Shown: one piece after another, positions 47,297 through 59,129 of the stretch
How positions within the stretch are numbered: the first letter of the stretch is position 1
Layout: the number at the start of each line of letters is the position of its first letter
Source of the DNA: Enchytraeus crypticus
Taxonomy: Eukaryota; Annelida; Clitellata; Enchytraeida; Enchytraeidae
Assembly: GCA_905160935.1 (NCBI GenBank)
Contig: CAJHZI010000818.1
Coordinates: forward strand, 792,001 to 856,000
Length of the DNA: 64,000 nt
Direction: 5' to 3'
The notes under the pieces: generated by a model
Told to the model about the DNA's origin: nothing
The model's input: only the letters and a program-made list of their open reading frames with translations
Databases searched by the model: none
Program-made: the position numbers and the translations under genes

Positions 47297-47413
47297 ATCT
47301 GATGTTAACGCCAGTTTTCTCACTCAAAAACGATGTCAGTGACGACCGAGCCCAGGACTTGAACCCGAACACACTGATCAGCAGTCAGATATCTTACCGA
47401 CATCACCACTGTC
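47297..47413 (-). repeat. tRNA-derived SINE (family 1)
   Basis: Diverged copy (GACGACCGAGCCCAGGACTT, CACACTGATCAGCAGTC). Confidence 0.82.
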
Positions 47414-47700
47414 GAAAATATATAGCAATAAATAGTGATAAATAGTAATAAATAGTAATATTTATAGTGATAAATAGTGTTAAATAGTAAGAAATAGTGA
47501 TAAATATTAATAAATTTGAATAATTAATGATGATTAGTATTAAATAGTGATAAATAGCAATAAATAGTGATAGTGATAAATAGTAGTAAATAGCCTAGTA
47601 ATGAATAGTGATAAATAGCCTAGTAATAAATAGTGATAAATAGCCTAGTAATAAATAGGATAAATAGTAATAAATAGTGATAAATAGTAATAGTATTAAC
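47405..47700. repeat. ATAAATAGTG-type short tandem repeat
   Basis: Degenerate 10-bp units (AATAAATAGTGATAAATAG). Confidence 0.85.
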
Positions 47701-47875
47701 ATTATTTTATTATTAACCCGATGAATGGGCTACTGCTTTACTATTATTATTATTATATTTTTAAAATAATAATAATAATAATAATAATAATACTATTATT
47801 CTATTATTACTTTTCATTTTTAATTTACTACAATGATAGCCTATCAGCGTAGTAATAGGAATATTTTAACAGTTC

Positions 47876-48090
47876 AGAGCGCTGGTTATAAGCGTCAATG
47901 TAACGTCATGAAGTTTATAAATGAGAAGTACACTGAACTCTCGTGGGTTCGATTCTCGGCTGCGCTGCTCTAAGAATAAAATATCGGACATTCGTTGGAC
48001 TGGTAATACGGAAAATAGACTAAATTGCTTAACGGTTTAAACATGTGGTATTACACATGATAGTTATCAAAATGGTTGACAATTTCACAA
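47876..48090 (+). repeat. tRNA-type SINE (family 2)
   Basis: CAATGTAACGTCATGAAGTT, GTGGGTTCGATTCTCGGCTG, TTTAAACATGTGGTATTACA. Confidence 0.8.
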
Positions 48091-48217
48091 TATTGTGTTT
48101 TTATGATTATTTTTTAAACCCTCTAAAAAGGCATTCTATTATTATTGTTATTAAGATTAATATTATAATTATAATAATAATTATAATAATAATAATTATT
48201 ATTATTAGTATTATTAT

Positions 48218-48430
48218 TATTTACCCCGGTGTAAAGAACCTGGGGTTTGATAAAAACGATCAAGCAATACGAGCTGAATCGCCGCCCGGCTACTCGAGGT
48301 CATCAATCGGCTTAAAAGAATTGTTGAAGCAGACTGCATTAAATCTTTGCAGAGTCATGGGAAGCCTTTGCCAAAGAAAAGATGTCTCTCGATTATCGCC
48401 GGTTTGCTCTGCAATAAGTCTGCTTATGCC
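48218..48430 (-). mobile_element. Solo 3' end of LINE family B
   Basis: The best-preserved copy: minus strand reads [24 protein letters not shown] coding sequence with one or two changes, a TAG stop, then the 3'UTR and CCGGGG hairpin. (AAT/TTA)n arrays on both sides. Confidence 0.82.
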
Positions 48431-48489
48431 ATTAATTTATTATTATTATTACTATTATTATTATTGTTATTATTATTATTATTATTATT

Positions 48490-49539
48490 AAATAGATCAT
48501 TAAAAATTTCTAGCTATGCGGGGGACAATGAGGGAATGTCCTCCTCTCTGTCTAAACGTAACCATAAAAACATAAATCATCGCAGATAGATTATCGAGAA
48601 TAAATAGGCCCACTGTACTGAAATATAATAATAGATGTAACATCCATCGTCTATCAATTTTAACATCACATTCTATGTTAAAAATACATTATAAGGAATG
48701 ATCTTCTGTTATAAACTTTCACTGGATTCTCAATATATCTTAGCAGGTCTAACTTGCAATGAAAGCTGTAGGATATTATTCGTTCGGTGAATATTTAAGA
48801 AAATCAAAGAAGGTTGTGAATGTTAGAAGCAAAGTAAATTGCAAAAATGCTGTCACAGCGAACTCAAATTTCATCCTAATAGATCAGTTCGGTAATTGAA
48901 AACATATTTTGTTGCATGTTAACACTGGTTTCTTTATGTTGACAACTGATACATATAGTTACATGTAAATGTAATGGGTCTACATTATAACTTCGTTATA
49001 ATGCATGCATATCGTTATAATGGGTGTCAGAGTTAAATTATAAGTGTTAAGTTATTCTTTAATTAATATCCGTATAGTAGGTTGTATAGTAAATATCATT
49101 TCTAAAGAAAGCTTGTATTAGAAATTTTATGAGGAATTAGCTCATTTCAATTGTATTCTATGCAGTGTTTACGTTTTCTTGTCCACTGTTTACATCTGGT
49201 GTCCCCGATGTTCTATTTATAGCTATTACCGAAAAGATCTATTCAGCACGTACATGCGCACGTGCCTGCAAGTATCCTTGTGTGGTTTTCTTATAGTGGC
49301 GCTAATTTATTGTAACTTTAAATGCGTATTGTAGCTCAAAACATCAGCTACTTTTTATCTAACGCAGTTTTTCCAGTGCACATTAGGACAGGCTGAGACT
49401 TTAATAAGATTACGGGTTGAAAATCGAAATACTACCCTAATAAGCTGTGTAAAATAGGAGCAAAAAAGTTTAGATACATATTAATAAATAAGAAAGCAAC
49501 ACTTATTGAGCTGCATAATTTGTTTAATTATCAATCTCT
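48490..49539. other. Intergenic sequence, nothing recognised
   Basis: AT-rich unique sequence. Confidence 0.5.
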
Positions 49540-49808
49540 CACTTTTGTTTGTGTCATACTAAGTCGCTCGTCCAAGGCATACGTTACCCACAGTCTACTT
49601 TCACGCTCCGCAAAGATCACTCCATAGATCAACAAGTTAATCCTTCACTAAAGTCTATACCTTATCTATTCCTTATGTACCCTATAGTTGGGGAAAATAT
49701 GGCTTCTGCGGTGGTTTACTTTTGCCTCCCTCAGTTCTTGCTTAGTCGCCGCTTACGATACGCGCAATTAAGGGTTGGTCAATTCTTCAGTGTCCCGGAC
49801 ACTACAAA
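49540..49808 (-). repeat. Composite SINE-like element (family 4)
   Basis: CACGCTCCGCAAAGATCACT, AGATCAACAAGTTAATCC, then the shared head CGCCGCTTACGATACGCGC, GGTTGGTCAATTCTTCAGTG. Other pieces: 40047-40130, 45128-45312, 46034-46150, 57648-57870. Confidence 0.82.
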
Positions 49809-49896
49809 AGTGAAACGACAAGGACGTTAGTAATATGGACATTCAGATAATAACTTATAGGAATGCTACTTTACTGTGTAGATAAATTTTGCTCAG

Positions 49897-50078
49897 TTAT
49901 AATAATAATAATAATAATAATAATAGTAAAGGTTTAACGTCCATTTCCACATTCAAGGATGTCAGGGACGTCCCCACAGCACACATCACTACAATTCAAT
50001 TCACCGAAACCAATCTGCAAAAGAAATGTGCCGAGGAGAAGTAAGGTCTTAAACAAAAGCAGGTCCGGCGATAAAAAT
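49897..50078 (-). mobile_element. CR1/L2-like solo 3' end, (AAT)n tail
   Basis: Long copy extending to AGCAGGTCCGGCGATAAAAA, the same 3'UTR as the 11.7-kb element. Confidence 0.82.
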
Positions 50079-50179
50079 GATAAAATTAATTAATTAATTG
50101 ATCAATTAGAGCGCTATGCCATCAATATAGGCAACGTTAGCCTACTGATTAAACTTTCTGCATCATTCAGAACGTGGTG

Positions 50180-50195
50180 TTAAATTATATATACA

Positions 50196-50253
<58 letters not shown>

Positions 50254-50546
50254 TCATCATCATCATCTCTTGAATCCCAGTTTAACCAGGGTCGTGATAC
50301 AAATAGACTGTCTCAAATCCTCTCTGTTCTACATCATATCATCAGTCGATCCCCTATTTGAGACTTCCATTCGTTTAAATTTTTGTAGCAATTTCTGGAG
50401 CCTAGGCGCTCACCAACTGAAAGCCCTTTCTGACGTTGGTGTGGATCTTAGTGCTTTAGTCGCCTTCTACGACACGTGCAATCACCGGTTGGTCAATTCT
50501 TCAAACAACCCGGACACAACACAAGGAACCCGGACACAACACGGGG

Positions 50547-50608
<62 letters not shown>

Positions 50609-50610
50609 GC
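50180..50610. repeat. Two (AT)n arrays flanking a SINE
   Basis: Pure (AT)n at about 50192-50250 and 50550-50606 on either side of the SINE-like copy at 50250-50546. Confidence 0.93.
50250..50548 (-). repeat. Composite SINE-like element (family 3), full length
   Basis: The clearest copy, between two (AT)n arrays; the ACCCGGACACAACAC head end is duplicated (50507-50546). Confidence 0.88.
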
Positions 50611-52020
50611 AAGAATGATGACTTCGACAGCATCTCCATTGTTATATCAAAGGAAGTCCAAGCGTCACATTTATTACCAGGATCAGTTTTCAGGGTGACT
50701 GCACTGCAAATGCTTTACCAACAAGTTTATCCTATTAAAAAGGTATATAGCTTTACCAAAACTAAAGGTTTAATTAATTATCGTTCTCAGGTCTTTCTTA
50801 GTAGCCTTTTAAAACACAGGCAGTAGGCCCTTGATCCAAGATGAAGGGACTCGAAAGCTGTAGAGGCAGATCATTCAGTAGATTCCATATGTACTTCTCG
50901 TCTCAGTAGGATAAAGTGAAAATAAAAGAAATAACAGACATTAAACGAGATAAAATGTATCGAAGTTCGTAGCGAAACCAATGCAAGATAAGATCTGAAC
51001 GTTGTTATTGCACACAAGTTTAATTTATTACTTTATTTTTAACGAAACACACGCGCACGATTGACAGTATGTAAAAAAAGTGATTATTTTGTACAGTGTA
51101 AATAAACTCTGATATACTAATATATAGTACAGTATATGCGTACTGATAGAGAAAATATCTATTCGAAAATATCTATGCGATAATACTTATGCTATAATAT
51201 TTGTGATGATATTTATGTGATAGTAGGCCTATCTATGCGATAACCTCTATGCGATAATACATATGCGATAATATCTCTGCGATTACAAGTAGGAATCATA
51301 CAGATTAGTTAGGTTACAACTGTTCTTTTTGTTTGTTTAACGTCAAGATCAGAAGCCCGATTAGCTTCTCTACAAGACATCGAACCCGACCATCGCCGTG
51401 GTTGATCCAAATGACCAACCAACTATGCTCTACTAATGCAGCAGTCAGACGAAACAAAGCGATGATCCAAGTCTAAATGAGAAACACACGACAAACATAT
51501 TCAGATATCTAAGGTGGAATAAATAGAGAATAAAGCATGTCTGTGTGTATCCGTGGTATCAAATTGCAATGCGGATACTTCATGCATTGCCTTCAGCTCC
51601 TTATGCAATGCTCCACGTAATCAAATGAGTCTTAGTTGAATTTACAATAAATGAACTGCAAAAAATTGAATTAAAAATCAATCAAGTGTCTCAGTTCAAT
51701 TCGCAACATACAGATAACAACAATATACTGAGTACGCAATTTATGAATATCGACTGAAAAATCCGTAACACAAAATAAAGGCGATATTATGCACGAATCA
51801 GAAAACACTGTAATTACAACTTCTTAAATAGCCAAAGATAACAAAATGAAGAGAAAATTAGTAGGTAAACACTAAACACACTGCATGAGTGCCACCTTAT
51901 TGTTCAGATGGTCTGCGAAGGGTAATGTGCTCAAGAATTGTTTATGCTCTTGCCATTTTATAAAAGAGTTAAAGACAAAATGCAGTTTTTAAGCAGTTTT
52001 CGACCGCCTTAGTCAATAGA
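50611..52020. other. Intergenic island, partly open reading
   Basis: 50611-50826 is open on the plus strand and GC-richer than its surroundings but matches nothing I recognise. 51140-51270 has GCGATAATA short repeats. The rest is AT-rich. Confidence 0.4.
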
Positions 52021-52027
52021 TCACTTG

Positions 52028-52089
<62 letters not shown>

Positions 52090-52090
<1 letters not shown>

Positions 52091-53054
52091 TACAATAATA
52101 AGAAGATTTATACAAAGGCCGCTCTATGCAAAAACCACAGTAGAGCTAATGTCGTCAATTATAAGTTGCCCTTGAAGAAGACTTTAATAGTTTTTCTAGC
52201 AATACATTAGACCCGACCAAGCTTCATACACTAATGTACTGTGATTAGCGGCAAAATGTTAGTTACCAATTAGTTATCTCTTAACTGGAAATCTACTAAA
52301 AATTTTAGTCAAAAAGAAACTTTCAATACAAACACAGCTAGAATTTTCTGAAAAGCTTCACCTTTCTATACAATCAGTAGTTAAAATCTTTTGTCTATTT
52401 AATATATAATAGTTACAATTTCTAGCAAACTTATTTAGTTCAGAAAAAGTCATATCAAGTGTTCTTAGAAGCTGACTTTATACAGAATAAATGCACGTTA
52501 TCATCTAATAAAACGATATTAAAATCAATCAATTCAAGTGTAAAAGTAGCAATTCATAGATAGTCAGTTTAGCATGTCAGCTATCCGGTACAGCTAATCT
52601 GTTTAAAGTTTAGCTACCGAAACTTATTTAAATTGAAAAGGTCTCTGACGAATTTAAATTAATTTCTCTTTCAAATTCTGCCCATCGATACTACTATTGC
52701 ATCTGTAATTTCTTCCCGTAATGCAGCCAATGTACCAGTTCCATTTTAACATCTCCACTTATCTAAACTAACCATTTTCCACCTCTTAGTTTCTACATTG
52801 ATAAATATTAGTCAGCGAATTTTACCTATCCGATCTGAAAAAAGAAGCTAACAATAACTGGAAATAGCTGATTTAAAATAGATATAAGTTCAGTATTATA
52901 TAACAATATTTAAGTACTATTTGACATTCTACTGAATAATAAATTTAACAATATGCGAAGATGAAAGGCAACATGTGCTTCATAGAATATCGAATTTGAA
53001 GCTTCGATTTTCCAGGAATGTAAAAATAGCGGCAGCTGTAACCAATGAATCATT
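52090..53054. other. Intergenic sequence, nothing recognised
   Basis: Follows an (AAT)n array at 52031-52090; AT-rich unique sequence. Confidence 0.5.
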
Positions 53055-53110
53055 CAATGCTTAATGTTGTCATTGACGACAGTAACACTCTATATGTTGT
53101 TGTTGTTCAA

Positions 53111-53820
53111 AGTGTATTAAACATTTTTATATTTAACAGGATGACAATAATGAGCGAAAAGTTTCTGTATATTTACTTCAAAGTACAAAAGCGACAAATA
53201 AAGCGAATCAGGTAAGTATAGCCTACATAATAGTAACCGAGTACATGGCTTATGAAATCATCATCAGACAAGAATAACGGCATCGAAATATGTATTGAAA
53301 TGAGTAAAGTCAGTTAAGTTTAAAAATGGTAGTACATAAATAAAATATTAAATATAGTACGTTACAAAATTAGACGCGGCAAGTAATTCATTTCTGTAGA
53401 AGACAATATAGTATAAAGAAATATGACTTCTAAAGCATTGAGTCAGTTTATAACTGCACTACCATAAGTAGGAAGACTATAGCATTTCCTTAATTAATTT
53501 ATCCTAGAGAAAGTTCGATTTTAATATAACTTTAGAATATTTAATAACAATAAAAGTAAACGGAAAAGAGTAATAACAGTAAACGGAAAAGATTTTAAAG
53601 TTGCGATAAATTTTCTCTACGTTAGTGCAAAAATGGGAAACAGTTTAAAATATTTTAGAAACACCACTTAGAAACTCTAAAGTAACGAAGACTTATATAC
53701 GGGAATTTATAAAGTTTTCTTTCAAATCGGAGTCAAGATAAAGTCAAGTCTATTACATTATTAAAATTATTATTAATACTATTATAGTTGTTGTCGTTGT
53801 CATTTTTGTTGTTGTTGTAG
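53111..53820. other. Intergenic sequence, nothing recognised
   Basis: AT-rich, with a small AGTAAACGGAAAAG duplication near 53550-53590. Confidence 0.5.
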
Positions 53821-53864
53821 TTAATAATATGATTATTATATATTATTAGTATTATTATTATTAT

Positions 53865-53937
53865 ATAATAATAATAATAAATAATAAAGGTTTAACATCC
53901 GTTTCCACATACAAGGATGATGTCAGGGACGTTATTA
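53865..53937 (-). mobile_element. CR1/L2-like solo 3' end, (AAT)n tail
   Basis: AAAGGTTTAACATCCGTTTC to GTCAGGGACGTTATT, where a tRNA-type SINE (53938) begins. Confidence 0.8.
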
Positions 53938-54068
53938 TGGCTGGAGCTAGTGGAGATGTCGGTAAGACATTCGACCGCGGATAAGTATGTGCGGGGTTCA
54001 AATCATGGGCTTGCCCGTCACTGCCATCGCTTTCGAGTGAGGAAACTGACGTTAGCATTTGCTTTTTG
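53938..54068 (+). repeat. tRNA-derived SINE (family 1)
   Basis: Inserted within a CR1/L2-like solo 3' end. Confidence 0.88.
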
Positions 54069-54096
54069 AATCACCTTTTTTATTATCATCATTATT

Positions 54097-54292
54097 ATTA
54101 TTGAATCCGGGTGTAAAGAACCCGGGGTTTGATCAAACCAATTCGAGCAATAAGTGCTGAATCGCCGCCCGGATACGAGAGTCATCCAGAAGCTTAGAGG
54201 ATCAGAAGCAGACATCATCGAATATTAGAAAAGGAAAGGAGATTCCTCGCGTATAGTTGGTTTGCTCAGCGAAAAGTCTTCATATGGCAAAT
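54097..54292 (-). mobile_element. Solo 3' end of LINE family B
   Basis: Diverged copy with ACCCGGGGTTTGATCAAACC-type sequence at its 3' end (54119 onward), next to a SINE (53938-54068) and a CR1/L2-like tail. Confidence 0.8.
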
Positions 54293-54559
54293 TACTAATA
54301 CTTTTACTATTATTAGTATTATTTATAAAGACGAAAACTTATATACCAAATGTCATGGTTAAAATCGACCTTTGAGACTGCATTACAGAAATAGTATGAA
54401 TAATGATAAAGCAATATAATTAAATATGGCTTCATATACTTTAGCTTTTATTAAATGTTTAATATTAGATATTAGTGAGACGTGGCTACGAACTAATGAA
54501 TTGAATTTTAAATTTAACAATACGATTTAAATTTGTAAACTTAAAGTGACGCAAATCAA

Positions 54560-54645
54560 AGTCATTCGTTAATCAATCAATAAATCAATAAGAATTTAAC
54601 GTCCGGTTCCTCTCCATAAGGCAATGTCAGGGACGTCATTTGCAA
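54560..54645 (-). mobile_element. Solo LINE 3' end, (AATC)n tail
   Basis: AATCAATCAATAAATCAATA, AGAATTTAACGTCCGGTTCC, CATAAGGCAATGTCAGGGAC. Confidence 0.82.
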
Positions 54646-54923
54646 TATTAAACTACATCTTAAGACAGGTCGTAATAAAGGCCACATTACTAGATTTAGA
54701 AAACAACCATATCAAGTCATCAATATCTGTCAGTAGGCTATAACAAAACAGTACAACCAAGATCCGTGTATATTTCACACTACGATAAGTTAAATTCAAA
54801 AAGTAATATAAAATAACGACAAGCTTAACATCAATAACAATAAATCATAGCATAGGTAAATACCTTTTATAGCATTTTTAATTTTTATTACTTATTGCGT
54901 TTCAATATATATGCATTATTCTG

Positions 54924-54980
<57 letters not shown>

Positions 54981-55264
54981 TATAATAAATATATAATATT
55001 ATGCACTGTAACTAGACTTGTTATCTAAAGGATCTCAGTATCACGCCTTGTATACAATGCGCTCAGCAGCAACAACAAGCTAAAATAGAAGACAGTCATT
55101 CATCCAACTAACCATCAATATTAAAAATCTCATGGAAGGCAGTTAAACTCTAACGCAGTACAAAAAAAGCTATTGGCAAGGGAAATGTTCGTTAGCTGCA
55201 TGTAGTTTATCCTGACCACTACAGACTAGATTAATCCGTGGAAGGCGGCGAGGCAGAAAACAGA
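54646..55264. other. Intergenic sequence
   Basis: AT-rich, with an (AT)n array at 54926-54973; nothing else. Confidence 0.5.
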
Positions 55265-55350
55265 GTAATAATAATAATAATATTAAAAATAATAAAGGTT
55301 TAACGTCCGTTTCCTCATCCAAGGATGATGTCAGGGACGTCCCCACTGAG
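55265..55350 (-). mobile_element. CR1/L2-like solo 3' end, (AAT)n tail
   Basis: (AAT)n, AAAGGTTTAACGTCCGTTTC, GATGTCAGGGACGTCCCC. Confidence 0.8.
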
Positions 55351-55509
55351 TAGAGCAATAAGAACATAACAAAAAAGTATATTTACCGTGGCTGAGGGCT
55401 TATTAGAATTTGGTAAAGATTTGGTCATTGTGATTAGATCAATCAAAGATATCCTATCACAGAATCCTACGTAGTCCGTGAGTGAATATCAATATGTATC
55501 TTGAATCTG

Positions 55510-55561
55510 AAACTTGGGAGAACACAGGAGAGCCTTAGAGAGAGAGAGAGAGAGAAAGAGC

Positions 55562-55604
<43 letters not shown>

Positions 55605-55653
55605 TAATAAAAATAATTTAAAATAATATATACATAATAGTAATAACACATTT

Positions 55654-55712
<59 letters not shown>
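55510..55712. repeat. (GA)n tract followed by (AT)n array
   Basis: GAGA-rich 55530-55606, then (AT)n at 55657-55709. The (GA)n resembles the tail of the CTGCCA-hairpin families. Further AT arrays at 56110-56186 and 56549-56622. Confidence 0.9.
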
Positions 55713-55715
<3 letters not shown>

Positions 55716-56130
55716 AAATAAATAAATCTGCAAAACGTGTTATCACTACCAGTTACAAGAGACTATACGTGTAGATATAGGAGTACTCTGTCGTACATAT
55801 GTATCAGTGATATAATACATCTATATCAGTTTATGTATAAATACGTATGCACTTCGTGTTCGGTTATTTTACCGACATTGATAACAAATATGTCTTGTTT
55901 ATCTTAGAGTTAAAGAAATTACTGATTGTCTTTATAACACGGGCGCCTGTAATCTGGATAAATCAAAATCTATAATTTGCAAAAGGTCGTTGATGTACAT
56001 TGGAAACTTCAATTTTGCCAGATGACTTCACCATCGTTTTGTCTACGCATTAGCGTACACAGCCGTAGGATTGTAGTTGACGTACAACTGAAAATATGAA
56101 AAGGAATATTATATATATATATATATAAAT

Positions 56131-56185
<55 letters not shown>

Positions 56186-56186
<1 letters not shown>

Positions 56187-56546
56187 CTTCAGTGTACTGC
56201 AAAGTGGCAGGTTCAAGGTACATATTCATACTCAAAGTCTGCTTTCTCGCTCCATAAGAGTACTACTTAGATCAACAAGTTAATTCCTTCACAAAGTCTA
56301 TGCCTTATCCATACCTTATGCAGCCTATAGCTTGGGAAAAATATGGCTTCTGAGGTGTTTTCCTGTTGTCTTCCTCAGTTAGGTGGATTAATTACTATTT
56401 AATCCTGGGGGAAATATTTCACGGTGAGGTGGGTCCTCTCTTGCCATCCTCAGCTCCTGCCTTTAGTCGCCTCTTACGTACACGCGACAGATTGTTTGCG
56501 GCTGACCTATTCTGCAGTGGTCCAACCACACCCGAGCACAATACGG

Positions 56547-56550
<4 letters not shown>
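56186..56550 (-). repeat. Composite SINE-like element (family 4), CTGCCA hairpin end
   Basis: Family marks, minus strand: head with GGTTGGACCACTG...GACC...GTAAGAGGCGACTAAA; middle GGCAACGGGAAACCACCTCA, GAAGCCATATTTTTCCCAAG; end GCACCTTGAACCTGCCACTT, GGCAGTGCACTAAAGAGA. Full-length copy with an extra internal insertion. Confidence 0.83.
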
Positions 56551-56627
<77 letters not shown>

Positions 56628-56689
56628 ACATTCAATGCAGTTACTACGATTTTAAGAGACAGACAAAGAGTCCACATAAAAGTACAGAC

Positions 56690-57262
56690 TAAAGCCTAAA
56701 CTTAAGTCACAAGCTTAAACGAACGTCACCAGCCTAAACTAATGTCACAAGCCTAAACTAACGTCACAAGCCTAAACTAACGTCACAAGCCTAAACTAAC
56801 ATCACAAGCCAAAACTAACGTCATAAGCCTAAACTAACTTCACAAGCCTAAACTAACTTCACAAGCCTAAACTTAAGTCACAAGCCTAAACTAACGTCAC
56901 AAGCTTAAACTAACGTCACCAGCCTAAACTAACGTCACAAGACTAAACTAACGTCACAAGCCAAAACTAACGTCACAAGCTTAAACTAACGTCACCAGCC
57001 TAAACTAACGTCACAAGACTAAACTAACGTCACAGGCCAAAACTAACGTTATAAGCCTAAACTAACGTCACAAGTCTAAACTAACGTCTCAAGCCTAAAC
57101 TAAAATTCACAAGTCTAAACTAACGTTACAAGCCTAAACTAAAATTCACAAGCCTAAACTAACGTCACCAGCCTAAACTAAATTCACAAGCCTAAACTAA
57201 CGTCACAAGTCTAAACACATGTCACAAGTCTAAACTAAAATTCACAAGCCTAAACTAACGTC
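56690..57262. repeat. 19-bp minisatellite, about 30 copies
   Basis: Unit AAGCCTAAACTAACGTCAC with frequent point changes and a few length variants (AATTCAC, AAATTCAC). Confidence 0.93.
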
Positions 57263-58107
57263 CCTGAAAACAAATTACTGGCGGATGATGATTGTATTTT
57301 AAACCTACACTAACTGTGCTACATTATTACAATGCCATATTAAACCAGTTCAATAATTGGTAATCTTGCCTCTATCCCACGTTGTTTAACTGTTTCAAAG
57401 TAACCACTGAGAATGTATCCTATATCCGAACATGATATCGTAGTGAAGTCTACAAATTCTAGAAATTCGTCTACACGCAGATTGCAATTTCATTTGAATC
57501 ACTAATGAAGTTTTAAAGCGCTCAGGGACGTAACTTGAGATATGGGAGTATAAAAACGCTCCAGTAGAACTAAAGATTCATTCCACTATACCATGCTCGA
57601 GCCACAACACAGCAGACCAACCGCAAACCGCTCCTAATGTAAGAAGCGACCACACAGGACTGACGAAAACAAAGAGAAACCACCTATGCAGCCATATTTT
57701 CCCAAGCTAAGGGAAAGTAAGGGATAAGTTTTAGTAAACGGTTTTCCATAATGTTGGATCATGTCATATTTCAGCGGAGCTCTCTTAACGTAAATGCTGA
57801 CTTTGAGGAGGTAAAAAAAAGTGTGCCAAGGACCAGCTAATGAGCAGAATAATAGAGAGAGATAGAGAGATATAGAGAGAGATAGAGAGAGAGGATGGAG
57901 AGAGAGAAAATATAACGAAAGAAGTGAATGCCGTGGCGCTACAATGTAATGGGGAGAGGGGGAGCCAGAGGGTCACTATGTTAAAAATCCAGTTCGTTCG
58001 AAATCGAAAACGCTTACAAATATTCCCGCGGAAGAATACCGCTGAGCGTTTTAAGATTTTTCATAAAACAAATCAAGAAGGTCGTCTATATTTAACATCA
58101 AGGTCAG
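57263..58107. other. Region left of the PTP exons
   Basis: Holds a diverged family 4 SINE piece and a GAGATAGAGA run (57855-57909). I looked here for a second phosphatase domain or C-terminal exon and found none. Confidence 0.5.
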
Positions 58108-58262
58108 TCGACTAAAAGAGCGCCTAGGCTCCAGAAATAGCTACAAAAGTTCCTAAAACGAATGAAAGGGACTTTGATATGGTATGGGAAAAAAGGAGTG
58201 GAGAAGGTCTATTCGTTTCCCGATCCTAGGTAGACTGGGACAAAGGGAAGAAGAAGAAGAAG
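58108..58262 (+). repeat. Composite SINE-like element (family 3), 5'-truncated
   Basis: GCGCCTAGGCTCCAGAAATA to TAGACTGGGACAAAGGGAAG then (AAG)n. Only plus-strand copy seen. Confidence 0.82.
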
Positions 58263-58454
58263 ACTCCATTCGTTAATTTTCATGCTTCCAATGTTAGCTT
58301 TATTGGCATTAACAAAAGTATTTGAATCATCTGCAACTAATTTGAGACATCCTTCGGCGGAGGCATTTTTAATATCATTAATATAGATTAAAAGTAAGCC
58401 AAGCACCAAGATTGATTCTTGAGGAACACCAATCATCATCGAAAAAATGTTCAC
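58262..58454 (-). pseudogene. CR1/Jockey-like reverse transcriptase fragment
   Basis: Reads MIGVPQESILVLGLLLIYIN, DIKNASAEGCLKLVADDSNT. Matches the GVPQGS..GPLLF and FADD boxes, with substitutions in both. Only about 60 codons remain, between a SINE copy and the trinucleotide array at 58440. Confidence 0.8.
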
Positions 58455-58980
58455 ACATCCCTACCACCACCACTACCAATACCACCAGCATTACACTACC
58501 ACCAGCAATACCACCAGCAATACCACTGCTACTACCACTAGCAATACCACTACCACCAGCAATACCACCAGCAATACTACTACCACCAGCAATACCACCA
58601 CTACTACCACCAGCAATGCCACTACCACCAGCAAAACCAATACCACCAGCAATACCACTACCACCAGCAATACCACTACCACCAGCAATACCACTACTAC
58701 TACCACCAACAATACCACCACTACTACCACCAGCAATACCACCACTACTACCACCAGCAATACCACCACTACTACCACCACCACCAATACAACTACCACT
58801 ACCACCTGCCCTGTCCCAGCCCTTACTGCCACCACCAATACTACCACCACTACCACTAGCCCTAACCCTGCCCTTACTACCACCACCAATACTACCACCC
58901 TTGCCACCACCTCCACCACCATCACTACCACCACTACAGCCACCATCACCACTTCCGCTACTACAACTACTACTACTACT
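58440..58980. repeat. Imperfect trinucleotide array (ACC, AGC, AATACC)
   Basis: Plus strand is C/A-rich (ACCACCAGCAATACC units); minus strand is GGT-rich. It starts at the intronic side of the PTP donor at 58984. Long low-complexity open frames on both strands are by-products. Confidence 0.9.
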
Positions 58981-58983
58981 AAC

Positions 58984-59129
58984 CCGTTCACCGGCAGTAG
59001 GATTCTTGATTTGGCTCTTGTAGTACTGGATAACATTGTGGATGAAGACATACTGTGCTTCAGTTTGAACCATTCCAATCCTCTGACTTCTCACGTTATG
59101 CACCAGCTCGAAAATATTGATATCAGCAT
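58984..59129 (-). CDS. PTP exon with Q motif
   Basis: DADINIFELVHNVRSQRIGM then VQTEAQYVFIHNVIQYYKSQ. The acceptor TTTGTAG lies in the first unit of a 55-bp tandem array. Two donors are possible: CGG|GTTAGT (58984, used here, phase 0) or CCG|GTGAAC (58992, phase 1). A trinucleotide-rich array starts right after the donor. Confidence 0.85.

Noticed and set aside
55980..56060. Possible PTP 3' exon on the minus strand (DKTMVKSSGKIEVSNV)
   Set aside because: Too short and not like a phosphatase domain; no convincing acceptor and donor pair in the required phase.
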